The notes under the pieces were generated by a model, which was given only the letters and a program-made list of their open reading frames with translations, made no database searches and was not told where the DNA came from. The translations under genes and the position numbers were made by a program. This document shows, piece after piece, positions 1 through 8,103 of a DNA stretch of 15,045 nt (positions are counted from its first letter, which is position 1; each line of letters starts with the position of its first letter). Source of the stretch: Dinochytrium kinnereticum. Its lineage: Eukaryota > Chytridiomycota > Chytridiomycetes > Chytridiales > Chytridiaceae. The DNA is taken from positions 1 to 15,045 of the forward strand of contig JADGJT010000485.1 in the NCBI GenBank assembly GCA_027604005.1, given 5' to 3'.

Positions 1-1908
1 GACGCCTCGCTCACCAACATCTTCGTCTCGGCCGACACGCGTCGCGAACTTTTGGGGGAGGAGGCCCTCAAGGGACCCACGCGATCCGTCTTCTCGTATG
101 TTGGGATGAAGGACCAGACGAGGCTTCAGATGTTCATTGAGAAGGCGGTGGACGTTGCGGAACCTGGCGTTGCTGCTGAGGCTAGGAGGAAGGGGGTCTT
201 GGAGTCGGTTGATAAGGGGTTGGCGGAGTTGGCTTTGATGGGGTACATGCCGTTCACTTTGGACCCGGCTAAGCAGGCGAGGTATAGGGCTTTTTTGGAG
301 TGGAGGGCTGGGAGGGTGGAGAATGAGCCGGGGTTTCCGCCGGTTTGTTGGATTGCGGTTTTTTTTGTTTTTTTTGTTGCTTTTTTGTGGTTTTTCTCTT
401 GCGTTGTTGGGATTGCGGGATTTCTCTTCTTTTTTCTTTTTTTTTGGCTTCTGACGCTTTTTTGGTTGTTGTAGCATTTCTCGACGAGGGATGTGGAGAT
501 GGAGGTTCAGGAGTTTGCAAAGTCCGCGACCATGTTCAAACCACTTGGTGGGATGATGGCGTCTCGGTTCACGTCTGCCTCTTCACCTGCTAATGCAAAG
601 GTAACTTCTTTTTTTTTTTGGTTGTTGTTGTTGTTGAAAAAAAACAAAAAAAACAAAACAAAACTAGATCAAACCATCTCACACACTTGTCCTCTTTTTT
701 TTTCCTTTCACTTGTTCTCCTGAACAAAAAAAAAAAAAGGTTGACGCCACCCCCACCCCCCTCAAACCCCCCAAAACCGTCCGCACCAAGCTCGTCTTCA
801 AGCCCGAGAAGCTTCTCTGCAAGCGATTCCAGGTTCCCAACCCCTACCCGACCAAAAAGGGTGAACCGGCCCCCAAGCCTGTCAATGTGAATGAGAAGGA
901 GGCTGTCAATGAGGCGACGATGGATGGGTTGAAGTCCATGGTTGAGGTCTTTGTTGGTGCTTGTGGGGAGGGAGGGAAGGAGGAGGGTGGGAGGGGTGGA
1001 CCGGATACGGAGGATGTGTATCGGGATGAACCGGTGAGACCTTCCATGGATATCTTTAAGGAGATTTTTGCGGAGGAGGAGGAGGAGGAGGATGAGGATG
1101 AGGTACGTGTTTTTTCGTTTTTTTTTTTTTTTGTTTACCTTGCTTCAAAACAAACAAACAAAAAAAAAAAAATCATCACCATCTATATGACTTTCCTTTT
1201 TTTTCTTTTTCTTATCTCTTTTCTTTCTTCCTAATTTCTAAATCTAACTCCCCCCCTTCCCCCCCCCCCCCCAAAAAAAAAAAAAAGAAACCCCCCCTCC
1301 TCCTCCCCCCCCCTCCTCCAACCACAATCCAACCCCTCCCCCCACCCCCCTCCCGACTCTCACCCACCCTCCCCACCACCGCCCTCCCACCCCCAACCTT
1401 CCGACCCCTCTTCTCAAAGAAGGAGCAACGCCGTCTCCCCACCGACGCGGCGCCCCCCCCGAAACGACCTCCGCCGACCTCCTCTGTGCAGATCCTGTTG
1501 GGCGGGGATGAGGATGGGGAGGGGGATTGGAGGGAGGCGGTTGTTGTGGGTGGGAAGAGGGGGGGGAGGGAGAGGAAGAGGAGGAAGAGGGTTCGGATGG
1601 GGGGCGGGGAGGGCGGGGAGAAGGAGGGGCTGGGTTTGCCGCCTTTGGGGGGTGGGGAGGGGGTTGGGGAGGGCGGGGAGAAGGAGGGGCCGGATTTGCC
1701 GCCTTTGGGGGTTGGGGTTGGGGTTGGGGAGGGCGGGGAGAAGGAGGGGCCGGATTTGCCGCCTTTGGGGGTTGGGGAGGGGGAGAGGGTTGGGGAGGGT
1801 GATGGGGGGAGTGGTGGTGAGAAGGGTGTGGAGGCGGGGGTTGGGAAGAGTGGGGGGGGAGGGGTTGCGAAGGGGAGGAGGAGGCCAACTGCTGCTGACT
1901 TTTTTTAA
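1..1908 (+). CDS. GPATCH1: GPATCH1-like G-patch splicing factor, 3' part (partial at 5' end)
   Basis: This is the C-terminal part of a GPATCH1-family spliceosome-associated protein; the G-patch domain itself would lie upstream of the window. I read four exons, 1-342, 475-600, 740-1102 and 1288-1908, all joined in phase 0, giving 483 residues and a TAA stop at 1906-1908. Conserved family blocks visible are ALKGPTRSVFSY, DPAKQARYRAFLEW, EFAKSATMF...SRFTSAS, LLCKRFQVPNPYP and RPSMDIFKEIFAEEEE, in the same order as in animal GPATCH1. The tail has TFRPLFSKKEQR and then a Gly/Glu-rich 20-residue tandem repeat. Introns are 132, 139 and 185 nt and full of poly-T, poly-A and poly-C. The last exon could instead start at 1492, after a good CAG acceptor in the same phase; I prefer 1288 because a CTAAC branch site lies at about 1236-1240, because 1287 is the first AG after it, and because the FRP..S/VPK..R block is then kept. 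The family acts in the nucleus in catalytic-stage spliceosomes. Confidence 0.83.
1103..1500 (+). repeat. Pyrimidine/homopolymer low-complexity tract (intron 3 and start of exon 4)
   Basis: The tract begins with poly-T (about 1117-1132), then mixed A and T runs, then from about 1247 long C runs including one of roughly a dozen C at 1261-1272, poly-A at 1273-1286, and C-rich DNA to about 1490. Immediately after it the same strand turns G-rich to about 1890. Intron 3 is 1103-1287. Homopolymers of this length are error-prone in sequencing, so the exact base count here is uncertain. Confidence 0.7.
1612..1791 (+). repeat. Three-copy 60-bp in-frame tandem repeat in the GPATCH1 tail
   Basis: Three head-to-tail units of exactly 60 bp (about 1612-1671, 1672-1731, 1732-1791) each encode 20 residues built around GGEKEGPDLPPLGV; copy 1 has LGL in place of PDL. 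Units 2 and 3 are nearly identical. The top strand is almost free of A and C in the linker part and dense in GGGG runs. The length is a multiple of three, so copy-number change would keep the frame. Confidence 0.9.
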
Positions 1909-2231
1909 GACCTTTGTTTTAATAGTACATGTGGTTTTTTTACACCGGCAAAGTCTTTTGTTTGGACTCTTCTTCGCCACGGTATTTGGTGTGGTTCTTG
2001 AAAGGAATCAGGGCTGGGGAGTTTTTTTTGATGAGGAATGGAGGGTGTACGAGGATGAGAATAACTTGTGCCCGTCTGTTTTTATTTTTATATGTTATTT
2101 TTCATTTTGAGAGTAGCAGCATGGAATCACAGGGGAAGAACATACACTTGTTGACAGAGTGAAACCCTAACGATGAATGATGCAATTAAAAAAAGGAAAG
2201 GGTCGTGAAAAACCTATGTGGAAGCATCACA
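1909..2231. other. Convergent 3' spacer between GPATCH1 and Egh1-like genes
   Basis: No convincing coding sequence. The spacer must hold both 3' untranslated regions, because the two genes converge. A minus-strand AATAAA lies at 2081-2086. The only plus-strand candidate I see is a variant ATTAAA at 2185-2190. Confidence 0.6.
2081..2086 (-). promoter_or_regulatory. Candidate polyadenylation signal AATAAA of the Egh1-like gene
   Basis: The hexamer AATAAA reads on the minus strand about 146 nt downstream of the Egh1-like stop codon. It lies in an AT-rich patch, which suits a 3' end signal. It is a single-motif call. Confidence 0.4.
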
Positions 2232-5200
2232 TCACATGATATCACACCCTGGGCAAGCCTTCGACTCTGCCTTATCCCCCTCAACCCCACCAACCGCTCC
2301 ATCCCCATCCAGCTCAACCTCCACCTCCCTTCTCCTCCTCCTCCCAAACTCCCCCAAAGGCTCCAACCCCTCCTTCCTCCTCCTCATCACGATGGTGTGC
2401 TCGACATCCCCGGACCCCACCAACCTTCCCTCCCCGTCAAAGCACCCACACCTCCAATGCAACCTCATGTCAGCAGGCTCAACCCTAAACTTCCCATCAG
2501 ACACCCACACCTCCATGTCTCGAACTGGGTCAGGGTAGTGAGCGCGGGGGAGGTAGATCTCGACCTCGGTTGAGAGAAGACGAGGGTCCATTGACGTGTG
2601 GGTTGTGGTTGGGAGGGTGTACTCTCCGCGTGTGGATGGGGTCATCGAGAGGATGGAGCGGCGTCGAGAGATCGGGGGTGGGGGGGAGGATGGAGGGGTG
2701 TCCGTGTTCTCGCCGCCGCGGTTTGAGAGAGATGCTGTGGATGGTCGGGAGAGTGTGTGAAGGTGAGGCATGAGGTAAAGACGACGGTACTGATGTCTGA
2801 ACCCCTTTCTTCGCTTTGCTTGCGTTCCTCCGGCCCCCCCCAATGGCAATGATGGGTCAGCAGGGTGAGAGAACGTGTATGTAAAGACGGAGGTGTTCAT
2901 GTAGAATGATAGGTGCAGCGGGGTTCCAGGCGTTAGCACGGGGTAAGGCCTCGCGAAGGATCTTAAAGCCCTTCCACCGACATCCAAGTGATCCTCATCA
3001 GCGGTCAGTCGCTGCTCAGCAATCGCGGCGGCAGCAGATGAGGAGATGGTGCTCGCGACAGAGACAGTGGAGTGAGGGATGGAGCCATCCGACCTGGCAC
3101 GATGGATCTTTCGAAGCTTCACACGGTCATCTCCTGCCTCCTCGTCTGCAAGGTCTTCATCCTCTTCTTCGATCACAACAACATCGGGTACGTCTCCGAT
3201 TGCACCATCCGACGATCCGTTTTGACCAAGCCCCTTGTCGCCGGATGATGAGACCAGCGGCTCGGTGGACCGCGCTGGGGACTGCTCCCGGCTCTCGTCC
3301 GTTCCGGTGCTGCTCCACTTCCGACCGTATGGGTATGATAGCGGGACGACGAGCTCTTCTCCACCATTCAATGCTGATCTGGGCGGATCGTCCTGAACAA
3401 CCTCAACCGCCTCATCCTTTCTCGCCTTCTTCTCCTTTCGCTTACTGACGGTCATTTTGGCAGCCCGACCACGCTCACCAATCGCCGTGATCTTGACAAT
3501 GTCCTCAGGGCTTAGATCCAACTTTGAAAAGATGCTCAGGTCCTCCCCGTTCCACCCGTCCCCCCACTTGTTCGAATTGTCAGAGCAGTAGTTCCACAGC
3601 GTGAAATTGATGAGGTTGGTCTCCAGAGCCGCGCAGTTGATGTCAAGCGCATGCTCCTGATCCGCATAATTCCCGGTCCGATAAGCCTTTCTGTCATCCA
3701 TATCGTAGGGGATGCCAATCTCTCCCATAATGCAAGGGTACTGCCCGAGAAACTCCAGACCCTCCTTCCTCAGCTGATTCAACTGCGCCCTGAAGCAAGC
3801 GCGGATGCCCGTGTCTCCAAATTTGAGAGCAAAAGGTGGGGCGAGGTACTTTCCGCGCTTCATACCGATAACGTCGACCGTGAAGAGACGGTTGAAGGCC
3901 TTGTTGATCAGCGTCAGCCCATCGTACCAGTGAGGGGCGTAGGCGATTCGCCAGGTTGGATCACCAAGCTTTGCGTCCCATCGCGGTGGATGCTCGTTCA
4001 CGGGTGGTTCGATGAAGATCACGGCTGTCTGATGAACGGCGCGGATGGCGGTCGTGAATTTGTGGACGAAAGGACGCCAAAAGTCCTCCAGGAACTCGAC
4101 AGGACGTCCTGTGGCCGGGTCGGTGGTAAAGTAGGCTGGTTTCAAAAGCTTCCGAGTCTTGGGATCCCAAACGCCATGCTTGGCCCAGATACATGCACCG
4201 TCGCTGGACTTTGAAGACCAGCAAGAAACCCCTTTGGGATCGAAAGGAGTCACGGCCTTCTTCCGAGGACCCGCCCAAGAGAGCTCCCAAACCTCAACGC
4301 TATCACATCGGATCCCGGACCCCAGCATCATCCCCTGAAAGGGCGTCGGCATGAGCCCAATCCTCAAATCCTGGGTTACGGGTATGATGTTGAGGTCAGG
4401 AATGCCGATGAATCCAGCATGCGGCTCATTGAGCGTGTCATATCCAATAACCACCTCATCCTCCAACGCAAATTCAGAGGCCGCCAACGCGATCCGCTTC
4501 GCGAGCTCGGCAAACGCAGCAAAGTAATGGTTTTGCAGGAAATCCTGAATGTTGGAGCCATCCGGGGCCAGACACTGCGGTGCAAACGTCCTCCCGCCAA
4601 AGAAGAGGGTGAACATGGTCGCGCAGGCGAGCTTGGCGTAATTCGTCGGCCAGATCATCTTTGGGTAGTTTTCGCGGTCGTCGTAGGTGTTGTGGACGAT
4701 CGCGGCGGCTGTTTCCTTGAACTTTTCTGCATCTAGGCCGGCCATCCGGAGCGTCCAACCAGGGGCTCCTGAGCCACCACTGAACCTGGACCATACGTCC
4801 TGATGAGGGTCGATGAAGACACGAAGACCATAATGTTTCGCTTTCTTCAGGAGGTCTACAACGTAGTCCATGTATTCGTAATCGTAAATACCTCTGTTGG
4901 GTGAGAACGGAGTGTGAGGAAGAGGGACGGAGAATGAAAGAAGCAGGAAAAAGACACTCACGGCCCGCCGTGTTCGAGAGCCTCCCAAGCAACGTTGAAT
5001 CTCAAAAAGTTGAAACCCCATCGACGAAGTCTCGCGAAATGCTCATCCGCCTCGTCCAGTGGGAACGGCCTCCCGACAAATGATACATTGACATCATCAA
5101 AGAACCCCTCTGAGACATGCGATGGCATCTTTGGTGTGAAGGGCAGCTTTGCAGATCCAGAGACATTCACTCCTCGAAGCATCAGCGTCCGACCGGTAGA

Positions 5201-5623
5201 ATCTGTCCACCATGGACCGTCGGTACGCAGCATTCCAGGCGTCCCAGCCAGAGACGATCGGCGATGAGATGCCGAACCCACACCTAGCATGTTTGTCGAT
5301 GGGGTTGCGGAGAGCGATGGCCGGGTAAGCGGTGGATTCTTTGGGGATCCTGGTGGAGTGTCCGAGTCGTCTTTGAGGGGCTGCTGGTAGGAGAAGGAAG
5401 GCTGCGGATGAAGGATACCATGAGGCTCTCCCTTTGGCTTTGACACAATGCTGGATCTTGGGCTTCTTGAGGCAGCCACAGCAGCATTGGTTCCACTCTC
5501 TTCTTCGGAAGAGGGTAGGGATCCCGGAAGCTGTGGCTGCTCAGACATTGCCTCATCCTGCAACTCTTGCCCGGAGCTCGCAGAAGCGACCAGATTGGAG
5601 TCCCAGTGGACGTGATCGGGCAT
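2232..5623 (-). CDS. EGH1: GH5 subfamily 12 beta-glucosidase (Egh1/EGCrP2-like steryl/ceramide glucosidase)
   Basis: Two exons, 5623-4962 and 4893-2232, join across a 68-nt intron (4894-4961, GTGAGT...CAACAG) and give 1,107 residues. The ATG at 5623 has an in-frame TGA directly before it. Residues 1-130 are Ser/Pro-rich and probably disordered. The GH5 barrel starts near LMLRGVNVSGSAKLP and holds FIDPHQDVWSRFSGG (about 247-261), the acid/base motif TLNEPHAG (Glu377) and the nucleophile motif MGEIGIPYD (Glu612), then WNYCSDNSN and GEDLSIF. After a linker of roughly 190 residues comes the split C-terminal beta-sandwich (RPYPVLTPGTPL at about 869 and TEVEIYLPRAHYP at about 996). The protein ends CPGCDIM, a CaaX box. 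No signal peptide is seen, so it is probably intracellular. Family members hydrolyse ergosteryl glucoside and/or glucosylceramide; which substrate is used here is not decided by the sequence. It is long for the family because of the N-terminal extension, linker and C-domain insertion. Confidence 0.93.
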
Positions 5624-5723
5624 TCAGACAAAGAGATGCAGTGATGAATCAGGGCGGGGAGAGGCGAGGTGTGGACAGCAGAAGGACGTTGGAGATGTCA
5701 GCAGGGGCCGGTGGTTGACGGCT

Positions 5724-5750
5724 CGTCGTCGTCGTCGTCGTCGTCGTCGT
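5724..5750. repeat. (CGT)9 trinucleotide microsatellite
   Basis: Nine uninterrupted CGT triplets on the plus strand (ACG on the minus strand), about 100 bp upstream of the Egh1-like start codon, so in its likely 5' UTR or core promoter. Confidence 0.95.
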
Positions 5751-5780
5751 GATGGGAGAAAGGCTCAGGACAGTCGGATG

Positions 5781-5785
5781 ATTGG
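5781..5785 (-). promoter_or_regulatory. Candidate CCAAT box upstream of the Egh1-like gene
   Basis: ATTGG on the plus strand is CCAAT on the minus strand, about 160 bp upstream of the Egh1-like ATG, a usual distance for a CCAAT-binding-factor site. A five-base match is weak evidence on its own. Confidence 0.3.
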
Positions 5786-6042
5786 CCGATTACGAAGCAG
5801 TAAAAATTGAATGCTCAAGTGACGATACATGAGCACACCACGACCAACTCCGACCACTTCATCCACCGCAGCATCACGGCGTCCAGGGCATCCGTCAATG
5901 CCCAGGGCAAGGCAGCGATGGAGAGAGAACCTCTGCTGGAGAAGGGGATGGAGTCCTCTATCCCGGTTTTACAAAAACGCGGAGGACTTTATGCAATGGC
6001 ATGGATGCTCTTTTTACAAACTGTTATAAAACTCCAGCCAGA

Positions 6043-6720
6043 TCAATCGCCCCCCAACATCTGTGTAATGAGCGTCGTTCGTCTTGAGATCGTTGTTTGC
6101 ACTAAGAGAAGTGAGACAATTGAAGCTGCCTTAAAGCTGGACCACCTCTCAATTGCTTTCCTAACATCCTTGGTAGCCTTCGATTCCGCACCGGTCATCA
6201 CAGAGTTCTCATAAATAACCTCTCCAGTAAAGCGCAGCGATCGTCCACTTCGCATGACGGCCGTGAAAACATTCTCGCCCCCCCACTTCTCTTGAGCATC
6301 CGACTTTTCAAACGCATATTTGATGAGCTGAGAAGCCTTCCTCAAAAAGCGGCTCCAGTTCCAGTCATTCGGTAGGACTCGCTTCCTGACGCAAAGCTTG
6401 GCAAAGATCAAAAGGTCGCAAAATAAATCATCAGAAGAGTGACCAGGGTTGTAGATTCCTCGAAGCCTGCCTCCCCAAGTGTATTCATCGTCCAACCGCA
6501 TCCGATAGCAGTCGACCAGCCATTCTGCCTGCTTGTCTGGGGAGAGTCCACGTGCCCATTCTGATTCACTACCTATGGGTGGTGCCACTGGGCTGGATCG
6601 CTTGCAGATGGGTTTATGGGCCTTCCAGTTTTCCTTCTGATGCTCTTTGGAGCAGTAGTAGGCGATTCCGCATCCGCCGCATTTGTTAGACGCGGGGAAC
6701 TGGCAAACTGCGCATTGCAT
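6043..6720 (-). CDS. MYND-type zinc-finger protein (fungal hypothetical family)
   Basis: An uninterrupted frame of 225 residues. The MYND finger is at the extreme N-terminus with the full set of ligands: Cys3, Cys6, Cys14, Cys17, Cys23, His27, His35 and Cys39. The pattern is C-x2-C-x7-C-x2-C-x5-C-x3-H-x7-H-x3-C, with His in place of the more usual sixth Cys. After it come LSPDKQAEWLVDCYRMRLDD, a helical region with DWNWSRFL, and the block YAFEKSDAQEKWGGENVF. From memory this arrangement recurs in fungal MYND proteins of unknown function, but I cannot name one. The start at 6720 is chosen because it gives a complete finger; the frame stays open upstream into the AOS1 3' end, where the translation is not MYND-like. 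The last 25 residues look unconserved and a small missed intron near 6140-6180 is possible. MYND fingers bind proline-rich partners; the role here is unknown. Confidence 0.75.
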   Translation of the reverse strand: MQCAVCQFPASNKCGGCGIAYYCSKEHQKENWKAHKPICKRSSPVAPPIGSESEWARGLSPDKQAEWLVDCYRMRLDDEYTWGGRLRGIYNPGHSSDDLFCDLLIFAKLCVRKRVLPNDWNWSRFLRKASQLIKYAFEKSDAQEKWGGENVFTAVMRSGRSLRFTGEVIYENSVMTGAESKATKDVRKAIERWSSFKAASIVSLLLVQTTISRRTTLITQMLGGD

Positions 6721-6823
6721 GCCTGAGTGAAAAAACCTGTTGACAATCCATCTGCCCCAGCTCTGCACAAAAAAAATGGTAAAAACGACATCGAGGAAAG
6801 TGATGGTTCTATTGCTCAGAAAA

Positions 6824-8078
6824 TTAACACGAAAGGACCATGCCACTATTGTCGAGAGCAGAGAAGCAAAACACGTTGTTAACTTCAACTTCTTTCCCGG
6901 CAATTGCATTCAGTATCTCCTGGCCAGCAATGCCTCCTAATATTGCGCAAACGGGTGTTATTTCGGCACAAGCTTGGCTCGCAAGGGCACTAATTTTCAT
7001 CAGTTCCATACTTGAATCTTGCGAGAGTACCTTAAATATGTGTCAGGCAGTAAACTTTTGATTAAGGCGGAATGAGAATCGTATTTTGTGGTGATCTTGT
7101 CTCTGACTTCTGACAATATTTTGACGTCCTCGGGATTATCTTTGGGCATCCGTTTTTGTGAGGCTTCAAACTCCCATAAAACTGATAAAGGCGGGGGAAA
7201 TGCATTAATGGCTGAAGGGAGAGAAAAAAAGTTACCTTGCACTCCGAAAAAAAGAGGCGGCCATTTCTTCAACGCCCTCGGCTTGACGTCGGTGGGTGTC
7301 CAGGCTAGGCAGTCTGTTAGGGATTTAAACTTTTCTGTCTTCTTTGACCGAGCAACGACCGCGCCTCCTTCCTTGGCTTCCTTTCTCTCTCTTAAAATAG
7401 TAAGAGGCAGTAATTCATCTGAATTACTTACTCGATATACTCATAATGCCCCAAATCGGAGAACAGGAAGCCATTTAAACCCATTGTGAATCCAACCATA
7501 AGTTGAGTGTTCGCAGATCGACATGAATTATTCAGGAGATTCTGAATACTTAAGCAATGAGAGCGTTTGAAACCAAGCAAACCAGTTGGTGAAGGGTATA
7601 AAAGTCGGCAACGAAAACCAAGTGAAAAGGCTGAAAAAACGACACGTCTTTCCCGAAAACGTCATCATCCTGAACCACCGATATTTTCACTCGAGGGTTC
7701 AGCTCAAGTAACCCGGCGAGGACAGCTTCTGCTCTCTGTAAAAATCCCATCTTAACTACTCGCCTTTCGAAAGAAATAATTCCCTCACGTTTGTTCCGAC
7801 AAGGTTTTCAGGAAGCAAGAACTGCGCTCCAAGATCTTCCGGCGTCGCCACCCGTGAATCACAAAGCTTGATGGATCCAACTCCAGCAAGGACAAGGTTC
7901 TTGCAGACCTCGTTTGTCAATCCAGTAATCCCTATCACAAGAATCTCTGCATTTCGCATCCTTCAAAAGGGCATCAGAGCAACCTGCCTTCGCAAGCAAA
8001 CCTGGTCTGGGACTCGAGACCCCAAAGACGGATCTGACGATCATAGAGCGCAGCCTCCTCTGCTGAAAGCGTTGCCAT
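6824..8078 (-). CDS. AOS1: SUMO-activating enzyme subunit 1 (Aos1/SAE1)
   Basis: Seven exons (8078-8002, 7960-7789, 7735-7583, 7541-7432, 7390-7236, 7181-7031, 6989-6824) give 327 residues, close to human SAE1 (346). The N-terminus has the diagnostic EEAALYDRQIRLWGLESQ with the arginines that reach into the partner's ATP site. LVIGITGLTNEVCKNLVLAG is the Rossmann start and TPEDLGAQFL and VGTNRAEAVLAGLLELNP follow as in SAE1. The end has VQVLWEFEASQKRMP, LLPDTYLSALASQACAEI and TPVCAILGGIAGQEI. Splicing at each junction restores homology that no single frame gives. Introns are 41, 53, 41, 41, 54 and 41 nt. Aos1 pairs with Uba2, which carries the catalytic cysteine, to adenylate SUMO in the nucleus. 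The start codon lies only 16 nt after the stop of the neighbouring nucleotidyltransferase, so its promoter must overlap that gene. Confidence 0.93.
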
Positions 8079-8090
8079 GGGTGGTTGATA

Positions 8091-8103
8091 TTTATTATTT
8101 ATT
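8091..8103 (-). promoter_or_regulatory. Two overlapping AATAAA polyadenylation signals fused to the nucleotidyltransferase stop
   Basis: On the minus strand AATAAATAATAAA spans the last two codons, the stop and the next bases, giving AATAAA at 8098-8103 and 8091-8096. Cleavage 10-30 nt downstream would fall at or inside the start of AOS1. Confidence 0.55.

Larger units (their letters stand above)
5624..6042. other. Spacer upstream of the Egh1-like gene; composition changes within it
   Basis: No gene is called. It should contain the promoter and 5' UTR of the Egh1-like gene (minus strand) and the 3' end of the MYND gene. It holds the (CGT)9 tract and an inverted CCAAT. From about 5800 to 6000 it is GC-rich; from about 6000 rightward it becomes AT-richer like the genes beyond. 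Two overlapping plus-strand reading frames from 5807 and 5829 run through it but resemble nothing I recognise. Confidence 0.6.

Noticed and set aside
1244..1980. Two long proline-rich minus-strand frames (214 and 188 residues)
   Set aside because: They are the antisense of the G-rich GPATCH1 tail and inherit its 60-bp repeat; the sense frame has family homology.
2205..4736. Several plus-strand frames of 100-190 residues opposite the Egh1-like gene
   Set aside because: Shadows of the GC-rich coding strand; low-complexity translations with no recognisable domain.
4894..5021. Start of the Egh1-like gene at the Met at 5021 with a signal-like hydrophobic stretch
   Set aside because: That stretch is translated intron in the wrong frame; splicing 4894-4961 joins WEALEHGG to PGIYDYEYMDYV as in GH5_12.
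6721..6909. N-terminal extension of the MYND protein with a hydrophobic segment
   Set aside because: It overlaps the AOS1 stop and last codons in another frame; the internal ATG at 6720 starts exactly at the zinc finger.
6990..7235. Apparent ultra-short introns of 20 and 24 nt in AOS1
   Set aside because: Acceptors giving introns of 41 nt (6990-7030) and 54 nt (7182-7235) restore better homology to SAE1.
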